Positions 1 through 11,926 are shown, counted from the first letter of the stretch. The stretch: DNA of 64,000 bases from Maylandia zebra (GCF_041146795.1 NC_135172.1:12080137-12144136); one strand, 5' to 3'. Notes: generated by a model from the letters alone, not told the origin. Made by a program: numbers and translations.

Positions 1-600
1 AGTCAGACAAGTACTTCTGGCAACCACCAAACCCTGACACATCCATCGGATTGCCAGTCAGAGAAGTGTGATTCGTCACTCCAGTAAACACATCTCCACT
101 GCTTTAGAGTCCAGTGTTGAGATGCTTAAATCACTCCATCTGACGCTTTGCATTGTGTTTGTCAGTGTAAGGCTGGGATGCAGCTGCTCAGCCATGGAAA
201 CCAATGAAGTTTGGACATCTGTAACAACAGCAGACTGCAGATATTGGTGACTTAAGTGCACTATGAGCCTTAGCATCAGCTGACTCGCTGTCATTTCCAA
301 TTACTTCCACTTTGTTATAATATCACTAACAGCTGACTATGGAATATTTAATAGCGAGGAAATTTCATGACTGGACTTGTTGCACTGGTGCATCCTATCA
401 CATTACCATGCTGGAATTCATTCAGTTCCTGAGAGCGACTCGTCCTTTCACACATGTTTGTAGAAGTAGTCTGCATGCCTAGGTGCTTGATCTAATACAC
501 CTGTGTCCATGGAAGTGATTGGAACACATTAATTGAATGATTTGGATGTGTTAGGGAATACTTTTGGCAACATAGTGTATGCCTGACCTTACAAACTCTA
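1..600 (-). mobile_element. Tc1-like DNA transposon remnant
   Basis: Read on the minus strand, positions 84-1 give WSDESHF followed by WQSDG, the pattern around the first catalytic aspartates of Tc1 transposases. The rest of the stretch, up to about 600, resembles the decayed 5' part and terminal region of fish Tc1 elements that I recognise by eye. The element runs off the left edge and has no intact ORF. It ends just before a HECT exon at 632. I infer an old, inactive copy. Confidence 0.6.
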
Positions 601-631
601 TGATTATAACAGTCATTTTCACTGTTTTCAG

Positions 632-734
632 AACACAAGTTATGGTTGGAGATATCATGACCGCCACCCCACCATACAGATGTTTTGGGAGGTATTTGAT
701 GAACTAACTGAAGAGCAGAGGAAAGATTTCCTTC
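632..734 (+). pseudogene. Single HECT-domain exon (HERC-like E3 ligase fragment)
   Basis: A 103-bp exon is bounded by an AG acceptor (630-631) and a GTAAGT donor at 735. It translates to HPTIQMFWEVFDELTEEQRK and flanking residues. HPTI-x-x-FW followed by a short helix and LTxEQ is the typical centre of the HECT ubiquitin-ligase domain in HERC-type proteins. Neither the following exon (the LTGTDR block) nor the catalytic cysteine exon is visible before the next gene. It may be a stray exon, a fragment of an upstream gene, or an exon lying inside an intron of the LRRC31-like gene. I call it a fragment because no partner exon is present in the window. Confidence 0.6.
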
Positions 735-876
735 GTAAGTACTTGCTGAAGCCTCCATTATGATATGTTACTGAAATCACACTGTATCATATAAAACATT
801 AGATTTTTCTGCGCTTTACCAAGATACATTAGAGAGCAGCATTGTTCTGATTAATATACTGTAAAGCTGCTTCTAG

Positions 877-2229
877 CTGGTGGACTGAGCCGCCTCACCT
901 TTCACCTGGCTCACGTCACACACCTGGAGAGACTCGACCTCCACCTGTGTTGCCTCACGCGAGATGATCTAGAGGCTCTGAGTCAGTTGCTACCAATCTC
1001 ACACGCCGGACACTAATCGCATGCTCGCTGCAGCAGTCATGTGACTCGTTGTTTTTCAGTCCAGGTGCTGCCCTCTCTCACTGCACTGACTGAGCTTGAT
1101 GTGTCATCCAATAAGGAAGTGGGAGGTGTGGTCCACCTGCTGGTCTCCGCCCTCCCTGCGACACAAATGAGGCGGCTGCCATTCAACAGCTGCTACATGA
1201 GCAACGAGTCCTTCACTGCTCTGGGTAACACACACACACACACACTTGTTTATTTATAGAAGTTTTCCTTCAAGTCATTCTCCCCGAATACCTCTTCCAC
1301 CCTCTAGCCTGAAATGGTGAAAACTTTGTGTTTATGCATCAGCCCTGGCGGTGTCCTATCTGCGCACGGTGGATATTTCCTGGTGTAAAGTGGTTGGCGG
1401 TCACTTGGCGCTCCTGCTGGATGCTCTGCAGCCATCAGTCGTCAGCGAGCTCCGTCTTTGCAGCTGCGAGCTCACCACTGATGACATGCAACATCTGGGT
1501 AACTAACACACAATGACATTATACTTTTTCTTTTTTGGTCTGTAGTGGATCATTAGGCTGCATAAATGTATATTAAGACAAGTAAAGCCTGAAGGAAATT
1601 GATATTTCTTTCATTTATTTCATGCTGCCAGCATCTGTAGCTGTCGTATAAAACAAAACAATGAAACTATTCGGTGTTATTTTTGTCTCCATCAGAAACA
1701 TTGTGAACAAAACAGTAAAGTGAACAGGCATAAAGTGATCAGTTATCAATGGGTCCTCTTCCTCTGTGCAGCTGCCGTGTGCAGACGGGGCTGTCTCTCC
1801 TCACTCCGTGCACTGGATCTGTCCTACAACAGCTTGGTGGGAGACAACGGTTGGTGCAGTCTGTTTGCAGCAGGAGGTCTGGGCTCTCTGGAAGACGTGG
1901 ATGTCAGTTTGCGACCTTCAACCTCTGCTCCGTGCTCAGCCTGGCTGCCCGCTCTGGTCCGAGCTCTGCCTCAAATGCCGGCGCTGGCTCGACTGGCCAT
2001 GCAGAGGTGGACAGCTGACTGTCAGGAGAGAGAGCAGCTGAGGTACTGTCTGAAAAAGAGGAGCGTCCTGCTGGAAAGGGATCCAGATTTACAAGACACA
2101 TCATCAGCATGTAAAGGGAACAGTCAGGAGAGCCTAGAAGAGAGTCAGCCTGAGGAGATTGGAGCGGACCGCACTGGAATTTACTGTCAAAGAGCGACCC
2201 ACTTTGTTGCTTTATTATTATTTTTTTAA
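877..2229 (+). CDS. lrrc31: LRRC31-like leucine-rich repeat protein, last four exons
   Basis: Four exons are visible: 877-981, 1060-1224, 1343-1498 and 1772-2229 (stop). The introns between them have GT...AG ends and all split a codon after its first base, a regular pattern for leucine-rich repeat genes built of one-repeat exons. Repeats read LERLDLHLCCLTRDDLEAL, LTELDVSSNKEVGG, LRTVDISWCKVVGG and LRALDLSYNSLVGDNGW. The last exon then has DVSLRPS and MPALARLAMQRW, which match the C-terminal end of LRRC31 as I remember it. The first repeats and the start codon are not in the window. The C-terminal tail after ERD is longer than in mammals and of low complexity. The frame is open throughout, so this could be the 3' half of a working gene or a clean partial duplicate. 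LRRC31 is an epithelial protein of poorly known function. Confidence 0.72.
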
Positions 2230-3530
2230 GTCTCTGTTACCACAAGAAGGTCAGTGTTGACGTCAGCTGCATCACGTCTGATGTAAACTGTGTCACACGT
2301 GATGGTTTCAGGGAATACTGGGAACTTACAGAGTTAAGCACAGCTGGTGTGGGTTATCATATTTGTCGTCTCTCACCTTGGCTGCAGGGTCTGGGTCTTT
2401 CCAATGCAGCAGTCCTAACACTTGAGACACACATGCCGAGAAGTGGGGATACCTGGAAATGGACAAAGGCTTTCAGCAGAGTTTTAAAGCAGCTATTCAG
2501 GAAAAGAGCTGTGAATTATCTGCATACCTTGTTAGGTAATCAGCTATTTTGGGGTTCTTTAACAAATCAACCAAAAGGTCGACTGAGTATTTTCTCGTCA
2601 GAGTACCTTCACCGTTCACGATGATGTTGAGCACAAGCTGGAGCGTTTGATGGATGTTCTTTGCATCAAAGAGCTACGAGGAAATCCCAGAGAGTAGAGA
2701 CAGGATATTATGTGAATCAGCATGAATGTTGTTTGTTGTTCAACAGATAAAAACAAGAAGAGAAAATAGAAACAAAGTAAAAAAGGAACAATTGTTTCTG
2801 CCGTTAAGAAAAAAAAATTGAGTCATGGCAGAGACCTGCAGAAGTCTTGAGTCTCATTTGATGACATTTTGTCAGATTGCCTTGTAATAAAAAAAAAACA
2901 AAACTGTTTTTTGAGCAAAAGTTCTCCAGGTTTTTTTGGAGTTCTTTCAAAGTTTTCTTATTTTTGGACGTTAGCTGCTTTTTCACTCTTTTTCAGTCCA
3001 GTCTGTGCATCTGAACATTTACAGAAAGATTTCTTTGTTTCGTCTTTAGACACTTTGTTAAACGCAGATCCCAGCAGAGTTCACCTACCTTCTCTCCAAC
3101 CTTCTCAGGTTTTGTGGATATTATACATGGTTATGCTGAGGATATGTCGGCTACTTTCCACTGGAAATGCCTTTTGGTTAAACTGTCAGCGAGGAATTTG
3201 CACTGTTACATTTTTATATAACTTTAATGCAAAAAAAACAGCTGCTTGTTTAAGTGAAAATACACTGATGGGGTTTTTTTCTATTCATGAACAGGAGTGT
3301 GATCAGTTTAATAAAAGAAAAAATAACCATAACCAAGATATGAGGGGAAATCTTGGACAAATACAAGCAGACTGGAGCAGCCAGCGTTCAAAACACCGAC
3401 GTTCAAGGTAACAGAAGGTTCCCGAGCCACATCCACCCAGCTGGTTTCTGTGTTTCTTGTGTATTTGTGTACACTGTGACTTCATGGCTGTCTTGGGCTC
3501 CAGCTCTTGTTTTGGTGTCTCATTAATTTG
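2230..3530. other. Gene-free stretch after the LRRC31-like gene
   Basis: I see probable 3' untranslated and intergenic DNA. A 180-codon open stretch at 2869-3411 has T-rich, biased composition, no motif and no splice context, so I do not treat it as a gene. Confidence 0.5.
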
Positions 3531-3534
3531 ATTT

Positions 3535-4030
3535 AATGTCCTGCTTAGTGATAACATCACTCTTGGCCTCCCTGCACTGGCTTCCAATTGAATTTAGGAT
3601 TCATTTTCAAGTTCTTTTATTGGTTTTTAAATCTTTAAATGGTCTGGCACCTGCTGAAGCCCTATGTCCCCACTCGTTCGCTCCGGTCAGCTGAGCAGCT
3701 GTTGCTCTCAGTCCCCAAATCACGGCTGAAACTGAGAGGAGACCGAGCGTTCTCTATCGTGGCTCCTAAGCTTTGGAATAATCTTCCTCTTCACATTAGG
3801 CAATCGACATCAGTGCTGGTTTTTAAATCCAGATTGAAAAAGCATTTTTATTCACTGGCTTTTGACTCAGTGGTTGACTGACTTGTATTTTATTGTTTTT
3901 CGCTATGTTTATTATTGTATCGTATTTATTATTCTTATGGTATCTATTATGTTTCTATTGTTCAGCAGTTTGGTCAGCCTTGTGTGTTTTTAAAGTGCTA
4001 TATAAATAAACAATGATGATGATGATGAAC
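3535..4030 (+). mobile_element. L2/CR1-type LINE, 3' end
   Basis: The plus strand encodes LHWLPIEF, then LLKPYVPTRSLRSAEQ, GDRAFSIVAPKLWNNLPL and FKSRLKKHFY. This is the usual C-terminal tail of the L2/CR1 reverse-transcriptase ORF. It is followed by a TATATAAATAAA-like end and a short (ATG)n tract, typical of L2-class 3' ends. Only the last 110 or so codons remain, with frame changes near the upstream end. It is a 5'-truncated insertion. Confidence 0.75.
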
Positions 4031-4057
4031 ATAGTAACGTGTGTTGGGTTGCTCTGT

Positions 4058-4099
4058 CTTCAGACTCACTGTCAGACTGATTAGACAGTGAGTCTGAAG
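4058..4099. repeat. Perfect 16-bp inverted repeat with 10-base loop
   Basis: The arms 4058-4073 and 4084-4099 are exact reverse complements (CTTCAGACTCACTGTC and its complement). The rest of 4031-4850 shows nothing I can name. Confidence 0.7.
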
Positions 4100-4851
4100 G
4101 TGAGAGTCCTCACTGCCCACGCCTGTCTTTGGGTCTGACCAACACCGTTTCCTGTGTGTCATTCCCCCCTCGCCTTCCCCCCATCCGTCCTGTCTGCACT
4201 GACCTCTCCAATAAAGACAAAAGGCCTCATTTTCTGAAACTCTTCCTATCCCATCACCTTGCGAAGAATCACTTCACCATGTTGATTAATAAGGACGGTG
4301 GGAATGGTTTGAAGTCTCGTCACAGAAAATGTGCCAAAGGCAAAGAATCTGAGCTTGAAATAAAATGAAATGAAAGATCAGCCCCACACAGGGGTTAAAT
4401 TCAGATGGAAACTCTTATCACACAAAGAGAACAAGCGAATAAATATATCTGAGTGTGGCCCCTCGACTGTCACAGTGTAGCTGACATTTGATCTTATCAT
4501 GTGTTAAAGCTATTTTAATTACTGAAGAGAACCAGTGTCAAACTCAGCCCAAGTATGGTTGTACGTTAATCCTTAAAGCAACAACGTTTTTAAAGTTGCA
4601 GCGTCATTTTTACACCACACCTAAAATCCCACTAATCGTCCGGGCTCTTCACCCTCTGACCACACGCTGGGGTATCTAACACCACATGACCCAAATGGAA
4701 ACTATGTCAGCTGAAAGAAACCCATCGAAATGTGCAACACTTAAAACTTTGCCTGATTGGAGCATGGCTTCAAATACAGCCCTGAAAACAGACAGGCGGT
4801 CGTTGGCATTTCGTTACAAAGTTTCCTTGTTCAAAACTTCTGCTTCATTAT

Positions 4852-6147
4852 AACAACCGAGTGACTGGGATCTACGAGCTGAGCTTGTGTAAGATGTCTG
4901 ACACTGGAAGCTCAGGTGAGCGGCCATGAAACATGTTTAAAGAACGGCAGCTGTTTTATCATAATTCTGTGGAGAGCTTCATCCTAATGAGGGCTCATGT
5001 CCTGAGCAGGGATGCAGAGGAGGAGGAGGAAGGTGCTGGACACATCAGTGGCTTATGTGCGTGGAGAGGAGAACCTGGCCGGCTGGAGGCCCAGAGGAGA
5101 TAGCCTCATCCTAGAGCACCAGTGGGAGCTGGAGAAGATGGAGCAGCTGCAGGAGGTGGGGCCTTAAAAGATTCATAAAGAAATAAATCTGTTTAATATC
5201 ATTGAGGGAAAAATGACTTTTCAGCTCAAAGACCAAAGTGCTATTCTAAAAAGTTTTTTCTTAGAGTACAGACTTTACATGACTAACCTCCCCTCTTCTC
5301 CCCACCTCACATTCGCCCCCATCTTTCGTCCAGGTGGAAAAGACCCGTCACCTTCTGGGAGAGGCGGCTCCCGTGGGAACAGCTCCCACCACCAAGTCCC
5401 TGAGTGAGTCTCTGTCCCCCAGCGTGAGCTCCGGCACTCTGTCCACATCCACCTCCGTCTCCTCGCAGATCTCCAGCACCACCTTTGAAAGCGTGAGAAG
5501 GAGCTGGCCACCAAGGTGAGAAAAACGTGGGCTTAGTGGGCGTTCTTGTTGCTGCCTTCTTCCTTCTCTGCTCGGAGCTGATCGGTCTTGTTCCTGTTGT
5601 GTTGTAGTGCCTGCGCCTTCTGACACACACCTTCAATACTGAATACAAGCAGCTGGTGAACAGCATCAGTGACTGCAAGGTGAGAAATAATACAAAGAAA
5701 TAAAAAAATAGCCTTTCTGTGTCACATCAGGGAGTTCCTATATTGACGTCTACCTCATCCTGCTGTTGTTTCACTTCAGCTTTCTCTCATCTCACCGATC
5801 GGACGTGATCCATCCGTGACGAGCTTCAGCAGTGCCACCCTCACCCCTTCCTCTACCTGCCCCTCTCTCTCGGACTCGCGCTGTGGCTCCATGGGCCAGA
5901 AGTAAACATATTTTTAGGAACATTGACCTCGATCTGCAAACGGTTATTGACAGGTTATCTATTTGATTCTAACTTGGTGTGATTTGTGTTAAAGGACCCC
6001 TGAGAACAGCTCACGTGCCTCCAGTCCCTCCTGCTCAGACTGTGAAAACTTCCCGATGGTTCCCACTCTGGAGACCTCCTACCTTGCGCGGGCTGCAAAG
6101 AACGAGTTCCTGAACTTGGTGCCTGATATTGAAGAAATGCGACCAGG
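4852..6147 (+). pseudogene. kif1b: KIF1B-like kinesin-3, partial C-terminal exons
   Basis: Six exons are readable: about 4852-4915, 5010-5155, 5334-5515, 5608-5679, 5780-5901 and 5995-6147. They encode [81 protein letters not shown] and KNEFLNLVPDIEE. These blocks match the stalk-to-tail region of KIF1B (nearer to it than KIF1A) as I recall it. KIF1B is a plus-end microtubule motor carrying synaptic vesicle precursors and mitochondria. The motor, FHA and C-terminal PH domains are absent. In the third exon the frame of TTFES (near 5490) does not continue into the expected EKELATK, which is present one frame over, so sequence has been lost and the frame broken. The first exon has no clear acceptor. 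The next thing downstream is LINE sequence rather than the PH exons. I infer a non-functional partial duplicate. Confidence 0.78.
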
Positions 6148-6325
6148 GTGAGTAATGCCATATTAACCCAAATACTGTCACTATGACATGTGTCTCACAG
6201 ACCAAATGTAAGTCGACACTCATGTTCTCTAGTTCAAGCAGAAATGATGTGGATCGATTCAAATTCCTGAGCCTGGATGATTTCAGCTGGAAACAAACCA
6301 ACTCTGCTTCTTCCTCAGATAATTC

Positions 6326-6690
6326 AATTCAATTCAATTTTATTTATATAGCGCCAAATCACAACAAAAGTCACCTCAAGGCGCTTCATAGATACAGAGA
6401 AAAACCCAACAATCATATGACCCCTTATGAGCAAGCACTTTGGCGACAGTGGGAAGTAAAAACTCCCTTTTAACAGGAAGAAACCTCCAGCAGAACCAGG
6501 CTCAGGGAGGGGCGGGGCCATCTTCTGCGACCAGTTGGGGTGAGAGAAGGAAAACAGGAGAAAGACATGCTGTGGAAGAGAGACAGAGGTTAATAACAGA
6601 TATGATTCAATGCAGAGAGGTCTATTAATGCATAGTGAGTGAGAAAGGTGACTGGAAAGGAAAAACTCAATGCATCATGGGAATCCCCGG
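6326..6690 (-). mobile_element. L2-type LINE 3' end, antisense
   Basis: The stretch begins with (AATTC)n-like repeats and TTTATTTATATAGCG, the reverse complement of a fish L2-type 3' tail. It carries the AGAACCAGGCTCAGGGAGGG block, which recurs at 18420. It stops abruptly near 6690, where a different LINE begins. Confidence 0.6.
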
Positions 6691-8065
6691 CAACTATGCA
6701 AGTTGTAAACAGTTGTAGGATTAAAGATTATTGAATGTACAGAATGATTATTTACACAGAGCTATACAGTAGTGCAGTTAAGATAAGTGAGGGTGTAGAT
6801 AGTTTCTACAGAGGCTATATAAAGTGCTAGTGGTTGTGAGTGGTGGTTCACTCCATGTTATTATTGTGTGTTTGAGGGTACAGTTGTCCATTGTGGGGGT
6901 GTGTATGTTCAGTGCATGAGTTTAACGTGGGTCAGATGTCAGGAGGCAGAGTTCAGGAGTCTGACAGCTGTGGGGAAGTAGCTGTTCCGGTACCTGGTGG
7001 TCTTAGTCCGGAGGCTCCTGTGGCGCCTCCCAGAGGGCAGGAGGGTGAAGAGTCCATGTGATGGGTGACTGGGGTCTTTGATGATTTTCCCAGCCCTTTT
7101 CAGACACCGCTTCCTGTAGATGTCCTTTATGGCAGGAAGTGGTGCTCCGGCGATGCGCTGGGCAGTTTTCACGACCCTCTGCAACGCCTTCCGGTCCGAG
7201 GCAGAGCAGTTCCCGTACCAGACTGTTATACAGTTGGTCAGGATGCTCTCGATGGTGCAGCGATAGAAGTTCACCAGGATGTCTGAGGACAGGTGGTTCT
7301 TCCTCAGAGTCCTCAAGAAGAAGAGGCGCTGGTGAGCCTTCTTGACCAGCTTGGAGCAGTTGGTCGTCCAGGTGAGATCCTCGGAGATGTGGACTCCCAG
7401 GAACTTGAAGCTGCTCACACGCTCCACAGCCGTCCCCTTAATGTGGATGGGTGGATGTGGGTCAGCATTCCTCCTGTAGTCCACGATGAGCTCCTTGGTC
7501 TTCTCGGTGTTAAGCAGCAGGTTGTTTGTGTCGCACCACTCAGCCAGACGATCCACCTCCTCCCTGTAGGCGGCCTCATCGTTGTCACTGATGAGGCCAA
7601 TCACCGTGGTGTCATCTGCAAACTTAATGATGGTGTTGGAACCATCAGCAGGTCTGCAGTCGTGGGTGAAGAGGGAGTAGAGGAAAGGGCTCATCACACA
7701 GCCTTGTGGTACACCGGTGTTCATTGTGATGGTAGATGAGCAGCGGTTATCCAGCCGGACATGTTGGGGGCGGTTGGTCAGGAAGTCCAGTAACCATTTG
7801 CAGATGAGGGAACTGATGCCCAGGTCTGTCAGTTTCCTGATGAGTTGTGAGGGGTGGATTGTATTGAATGCTGAACTGAAGTCTATAAACAGCATTCTGG
7901 CGTAGGTGTTGTTGTTGTCCAGGTGTGAGAGGACAGAGTGCAGTGCGATGGAGACTGCATCCTCTGTGCTCCTGTTCTGGCGGTATGCAAATTGGTGGGG
8001 GTCCAGGGTGGGGGGGAGACAGGATTTGAAGTGTGCTAGGACCAGCTGCTCTAAGCACTTAGCTA
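6691..8065 (-). mobile_element. Jockey-superfamily (CR1/L2/Rex1-like) LINE, 5'-truncated
   Basis: The minus strand carries a clean ORF of 318 codons from an internal methionine at 7895 down to 6939. The same frame continues upstream to about 8060 ([18 protein letters not shown]). Reverse-transcriptase motifs are [28 protein letters not shown] and the catalytic FADDT. The C-terminal tail reads [15 protein letters not shown] and FPTAVRLLN. The 3' untranslated part covers about 6691-6938. The missing 5' part (endonuclease) shows ordinary 5' truncation. An uninterrupted frame suggests a fairly recent insertion. It lies where the KIF1B PH exons would be expected. Confidence 0.82.
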
Positions 8066-8486
8066 TTTACAGTTCATAACAAGAGACAAGGCACCATTTC
8101 TCTCCTTTGTGTTCCAGTCATCACAGCAGATTAAACTTTTAAAATATTTGCAAATAGTATAAAGAAATATATAAAGAAGTAAAACAATAATTTATTAATA
8201 CTTAGAAATACTAAAACTTACATTTGTCAGCAAAAACTGCTGCCATCTGAACCGAAACGTTACAAACCAGCTTACCCACAATCTGTGTATTTTTCTATGC
8301 TGGCTACTTAAATTGGCATCCAACAAGCTATTTGCTTTAATCTTTTATTAGACAAAGGCTGACTGGTTAGTTCAAGCTTCAACTGCATCCAAAGGACTGA
8401 AAATGTTTTAACACAGTGACTGAACTTGATTGAAGTCTCCGTAGTTTGTTGAATCTGTTTCGAGTGACTTATTTTCACAATTCCAG
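8066..8486. other. Non-coding gap between LINE and serpin exon
   Basis: This is AT-rich DNA without recognisable exons. The early serpin exons that should lie upstream of 8487 are not here. Confidence 0.5.
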
Positions 8487-11400
8487 GAATTTTTAAAAGG
8501 CACCAAAAAGCATTACAACGCTGAGCTCGAGTCTGTGGACTTCAAAGGAAATGCAGAGGAGGCCAGGGTCCACATCAACAGCTGGGTGGAGAAGCAGACA
8601 CAAGGTAAGCATAATGTAACTTTAAATGATCTCCACTGTAAATCCTTGGGGATCAGTTGTGTTGTGTTCAGTTGAGACATTATTACCGGATTGTCCACCG
8701 TCCACATTATTTTCTGTTTCCAGTTCTTCCAGTCTAATTTCTATTCAGTATTAAGCAGCACTATCTCTGGGTTTTACTGTTTGGTTTCATGCTATTAATA
8801 AAACCATCACAGCAGTATGTTGCTGTAAATAGCAGGCCAATTCTTCTATTCTTATTATATTATGTGATGGGTACTTCTACTTTGATCACTTGTGTCTTTA
8901 ACATATTTTTATTTTTCAGGCCCATTTAGGATTGGCTGCTATTGATTCTATATCTTTATATTATCTTAAGTGCAGCAGGAAATTCATTCATTGTTTTTAT
9001 AAAAGCGCGATACAAATACAGGCCATTTATAAATCTACCATCTATAATAATAGGATACAAGGACTTTCTATGAGGGTTATAGGACTGTGGTGCCACCTGC
9101 TGGAAATGAGACAATCTTAATCCCATTATTTTTGTAGGAGCCATTTTTGGGTTGATACCTCATGTTGCCGCTAGAGGTAACCTTTTTAAGTTTTTTCTTT
9201 TTTTTTTAAACTTTATTTAACAAACAATGAGTATACAACATACGAACAGATGAAGTATACAAAACAACAGAACATGAACACAAAAAGCCAAGAGTAAAAG
9301 AAAAAGGTAACAATTATAAGAATTCACATACATGTATTGTTTTGAGAGCCTTTGTGTTGGTGGAGTCTGATATTGATTGTATGTACATTTCCACATCCTT
9401 AAAATAATGACAGAAATATGGTGTTTTGTTAGTAAACTTACATTTATGGATAAAAAATGTAGCTAAAAGTATGAACAAATTCATCATAAAAAACATTTCT
9501 CATACTTCTTGGGGAACTTAAACAAACAGAATAAAACATTTTCCCATCGTAAAGAAAACTCCCTTAAAATATGGACAATAACAAACCTGCTAAATTCCTT
9601 CCAGAATCTCTGTGAAAAAGAACAGTACCAAAAAAGATGCGTCACAGTTTCTGGATGATCCCCACAGAAAGTACAATTAGTATTTATGTCCCTTTTACAT
9701 TTGACCATGTAGTGACTGGCTGGATAACATTTATGTAGAATTTTAAATGAGACTTCTTTCACCTTATTTACAATCAAATATTTATGGGGGACCATCCAGA
9801 CTGTCTTCCACTTGATATCTGGAACATATCGGTTCCAATAAGATGTTATATATGGGAGAGAGACGATATCTTCTTGGAATAACTACGTATTCTCTTATTG
9901 CTGTTACCAAGTTCCTGTGAAAAGCAGATTTTTCCTATTGGTGACTCAGCTGGATCAGGGAGAGTGACTGAGGCAGATATTGAGCTGTCAGTGTTTTTAT
10001 ATAACATTAAAGTCCCTGAGGGTGTGGCACCAAGCACCACTGAGGATTCCACCTTTTTAAGTTCCTGTATGGTAGGTTTATGTAAGGTATTTAAGGTGGA
10101 CGCACGTAATCAGCGTCAGGTGTGTTGTTAATCATAAGAAGGCAAAACGTTTGTGACCGCTGCGCTTTTATCTTAAAATGTTTGGAACAAAGACCAAAAA
10201 GGACAAGATAAGTACTGCTGGAGTTATTGGACTGTTTAATTAATTCATGCATACCAGAAGCATCGCGTCACCCCCGCTAACAACCACCTCAGTGGCTTCA
10301 AGCCTACGCTTGAATTTTTGTTTTTTGTTCCCTGTTATACTGATCATAAAGCTTTTTCCCCTTTTTTTAAAATAAAGACCATCTTGCTGTTGCCCTGTTT
10401 TCTGATTTTATAGCTGAAGATGTTGTACAGTAACTAGTGCATCTTTGGTAATAGTTAATAGTTTTCATAAATTCTTTTTACCAGATAAAATCAAGGACTT
10501 GCTAAGCCAGGATGCAGTGGGTAGCCTGACGAAGCTGGTTCTCGTGAATGCCATTTACTTCAAGGGCAGCTGGAACACGCAGTTTAAGGAGGAGAAGACT
10601 GCTGATGTGCATTTTCGACTGAACAAGGTAACAGTGCAGAAAGGCAGCATAGGATGGTGCAGTTATACTTTGATCTGTCATACTACAAACGAGCTGTGGA
10701 CTTTGCTGAATGAGAACATAAAGCCTGGAGCTCTGAGGGGATAAAATCGTGCTTTTAGGACGATCACTTTCCAACTTTATGCAGTTATGCAATGCAGTTT
10801 ATTATTCATGTAATATCCAATAAGTTCTCAAATAAATCTCAAACAACAGCACATCACAAACTTCGGCTAACAAGAACAAGTTGTGTTGTGACGTGTGCTC
10901 TACATCCAAATCCACTCAATGGCTGGAATAAAACCATGACAGAACTTTTTGAGATCATTTTGAGACTAAACACAAAAAACATTTCTCTTGTCTCCCCTAT
11001 TTTTCAGAACGACACTAAGCCGGTGAAGATGATGCAGCAGAAAAGTAAATTTCCTTTTGCGACCATTCCTGAGGCCAACTGCAAGGTAACATCCATCACT
11101 TTCAGCTTATTACAGGATTTCACCAGCATGATCTAAAACTTGTCTTTTACAAATATCAGCCTAAATTTCTAGATTAGGAAGTCAGATCATCTTTGATGGA
11201 GTAATAAATAAAAACAATGTTTCTGGACAGATTCTTGAGATGCCGTATAAAGGAAATGACCTCAGCATGCTCATATTCCTGCCTAATGACATAGAAGATG
11301 ATACCACAGGCTTGGAAAAGGTAAGATGCACTTACCAGTACTTTAATGTCCAGTTTCAATCAGACAAGCTAGTGACACTGTATCCACACAGCTGGAGAAG

Positions 11401-11926
11401 GAGCTGACCTATCAGAACTTTGTGGACTGGACTCGCCCAGACATGATGAGCCCCAACGAGGTTGATGTCAAGCTCCCTCGATTTAAGATGGAGGAGAAGT
11501 ATGACTTGGAGAAAATCCTGACCAACATGGGAATGGAGAACGCTTTTGACATCTACAAGAGAGACTTCTCTGGTGAGAAATATTGCACCAATGAGACACA
11601 CTGAATCAATTATACAGTTATATTGAGAGCACAAAAACTGCAAAACATCATCTGGTAAAGAAAAAAACACAACTGATTTCTGGGCTCTTCATCTACTAGG
11701 AATGTCTCCAGCAAATGACCTGATAGTGTCCAAAGTTGTCCACAAGGCTTTGGTGGATGTAAATGAAGAAGGAGCTGAGGCTGCTGCTGCCACTGGGGTT
11801 GACATGGAAGTCCGCTCTATAACGATTCCCGCTGAGTTTGTTGCCGACCATCCCTTCATCTTCTTCATCCGACATAAACCCACCAAGAGCATTCTCTTTG
11901 TGGGCCGGTACTGCTCACCCGAGTAA
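8487..11926 (+). CDS. Clade-B serpin (leukocyte elastase inhibitor-like), last six exons
   Basis: The exons are 8487-8604, 10485-10627, 11008-11085, 11231-11320, 11392-11572 and 11700-11926. All have AG/GT borders and compatible phases. They encode [65 protein letters not shown] and the C-terminal [11 protein letters not shown] followed by [10 protein letters not shown]. This is the serpin fold from about residue 95 to the end. The reactive-centre hinge is [10 protein letters not shown]. Counting 17 residues from the first Glu of the hinge places Arg-Ser (in EVRSI) at P1-P1', predicting a trypsin-like protease target, provided the loop has standard length. Clade-B serpins are cytosolic or nuclear inhibitors without a signal peptide. 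The first exons (start codon, helices A-C) are missing. The six exons are all open, so it is either a partial duplicate or a real gene whose 5' end was displaced. A LINE sits in its first visible intron. Confidence 0.82.
9193..10050 (-). mobile_element. L1/Tx1-type LINE, 5'-truncated, with 13-bp target duplication
   Basis: Antisense to the serpin, this copy starts with a T-tract (its poly-A tail). It encodes [15 protein letters not shown], the zinc-binding [18 protein letters not shown] and, further up, IPTGTLMLYK-like sequence, the same C-terminal ORF2 region as the LINE at the right edge of the window. The 13-mer ACCTTTTTAAGTT is present at both ends (9180-9192 and 10051-10063). This defines the insertion exactly and places it inside a serpin intron. 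The reading frame is broken. Confidence 0.82.
10086..10316 (+). repeat. Dispersed repeat, copy A
   Basis: About 230 bp closely resemble 35446-35690 in the same orientation, including GTTTGTGACCGCTGCGC, GGAGTTATTGGACTGT, CATCGCGTCACCCCCGC and GTGGCTTCAAGCCT. It has an AATAAA-like element further on. No coding potential. It could be a terminal repeat or a short non-autonomous element. Confidence 0.7.

Noticed and set aside
2869-3411. 180-codon plus-strand ORF
   Set aside because: T-rich, Phe/Ser/Leu-rich product with no motif and no splice or promoter context; likely a chance ORF.
4129-4368. 79-codon plus-strand ORF after a GTCTGACC context
   Set aside because: No motif, and the composition resembles translated non-coding DNA.
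5307-5678. Overlapping minus-strand ORFs across KIF1B exons
   Set aside because: Shadows of the plus-strand exons, which match a known family.
7293-7739. 148-codon plus-strand ORF
   Set aside because: Antisense shadow of the LINE reverse transcriptase on the minus strand.
8985-9035. Possible SINE tail (AAAAGCGCGATACAAATACA)
   Set aside because: Resembles a cichlid SINE/LINE 3' end, but no body of the element is present, so too weak to call.
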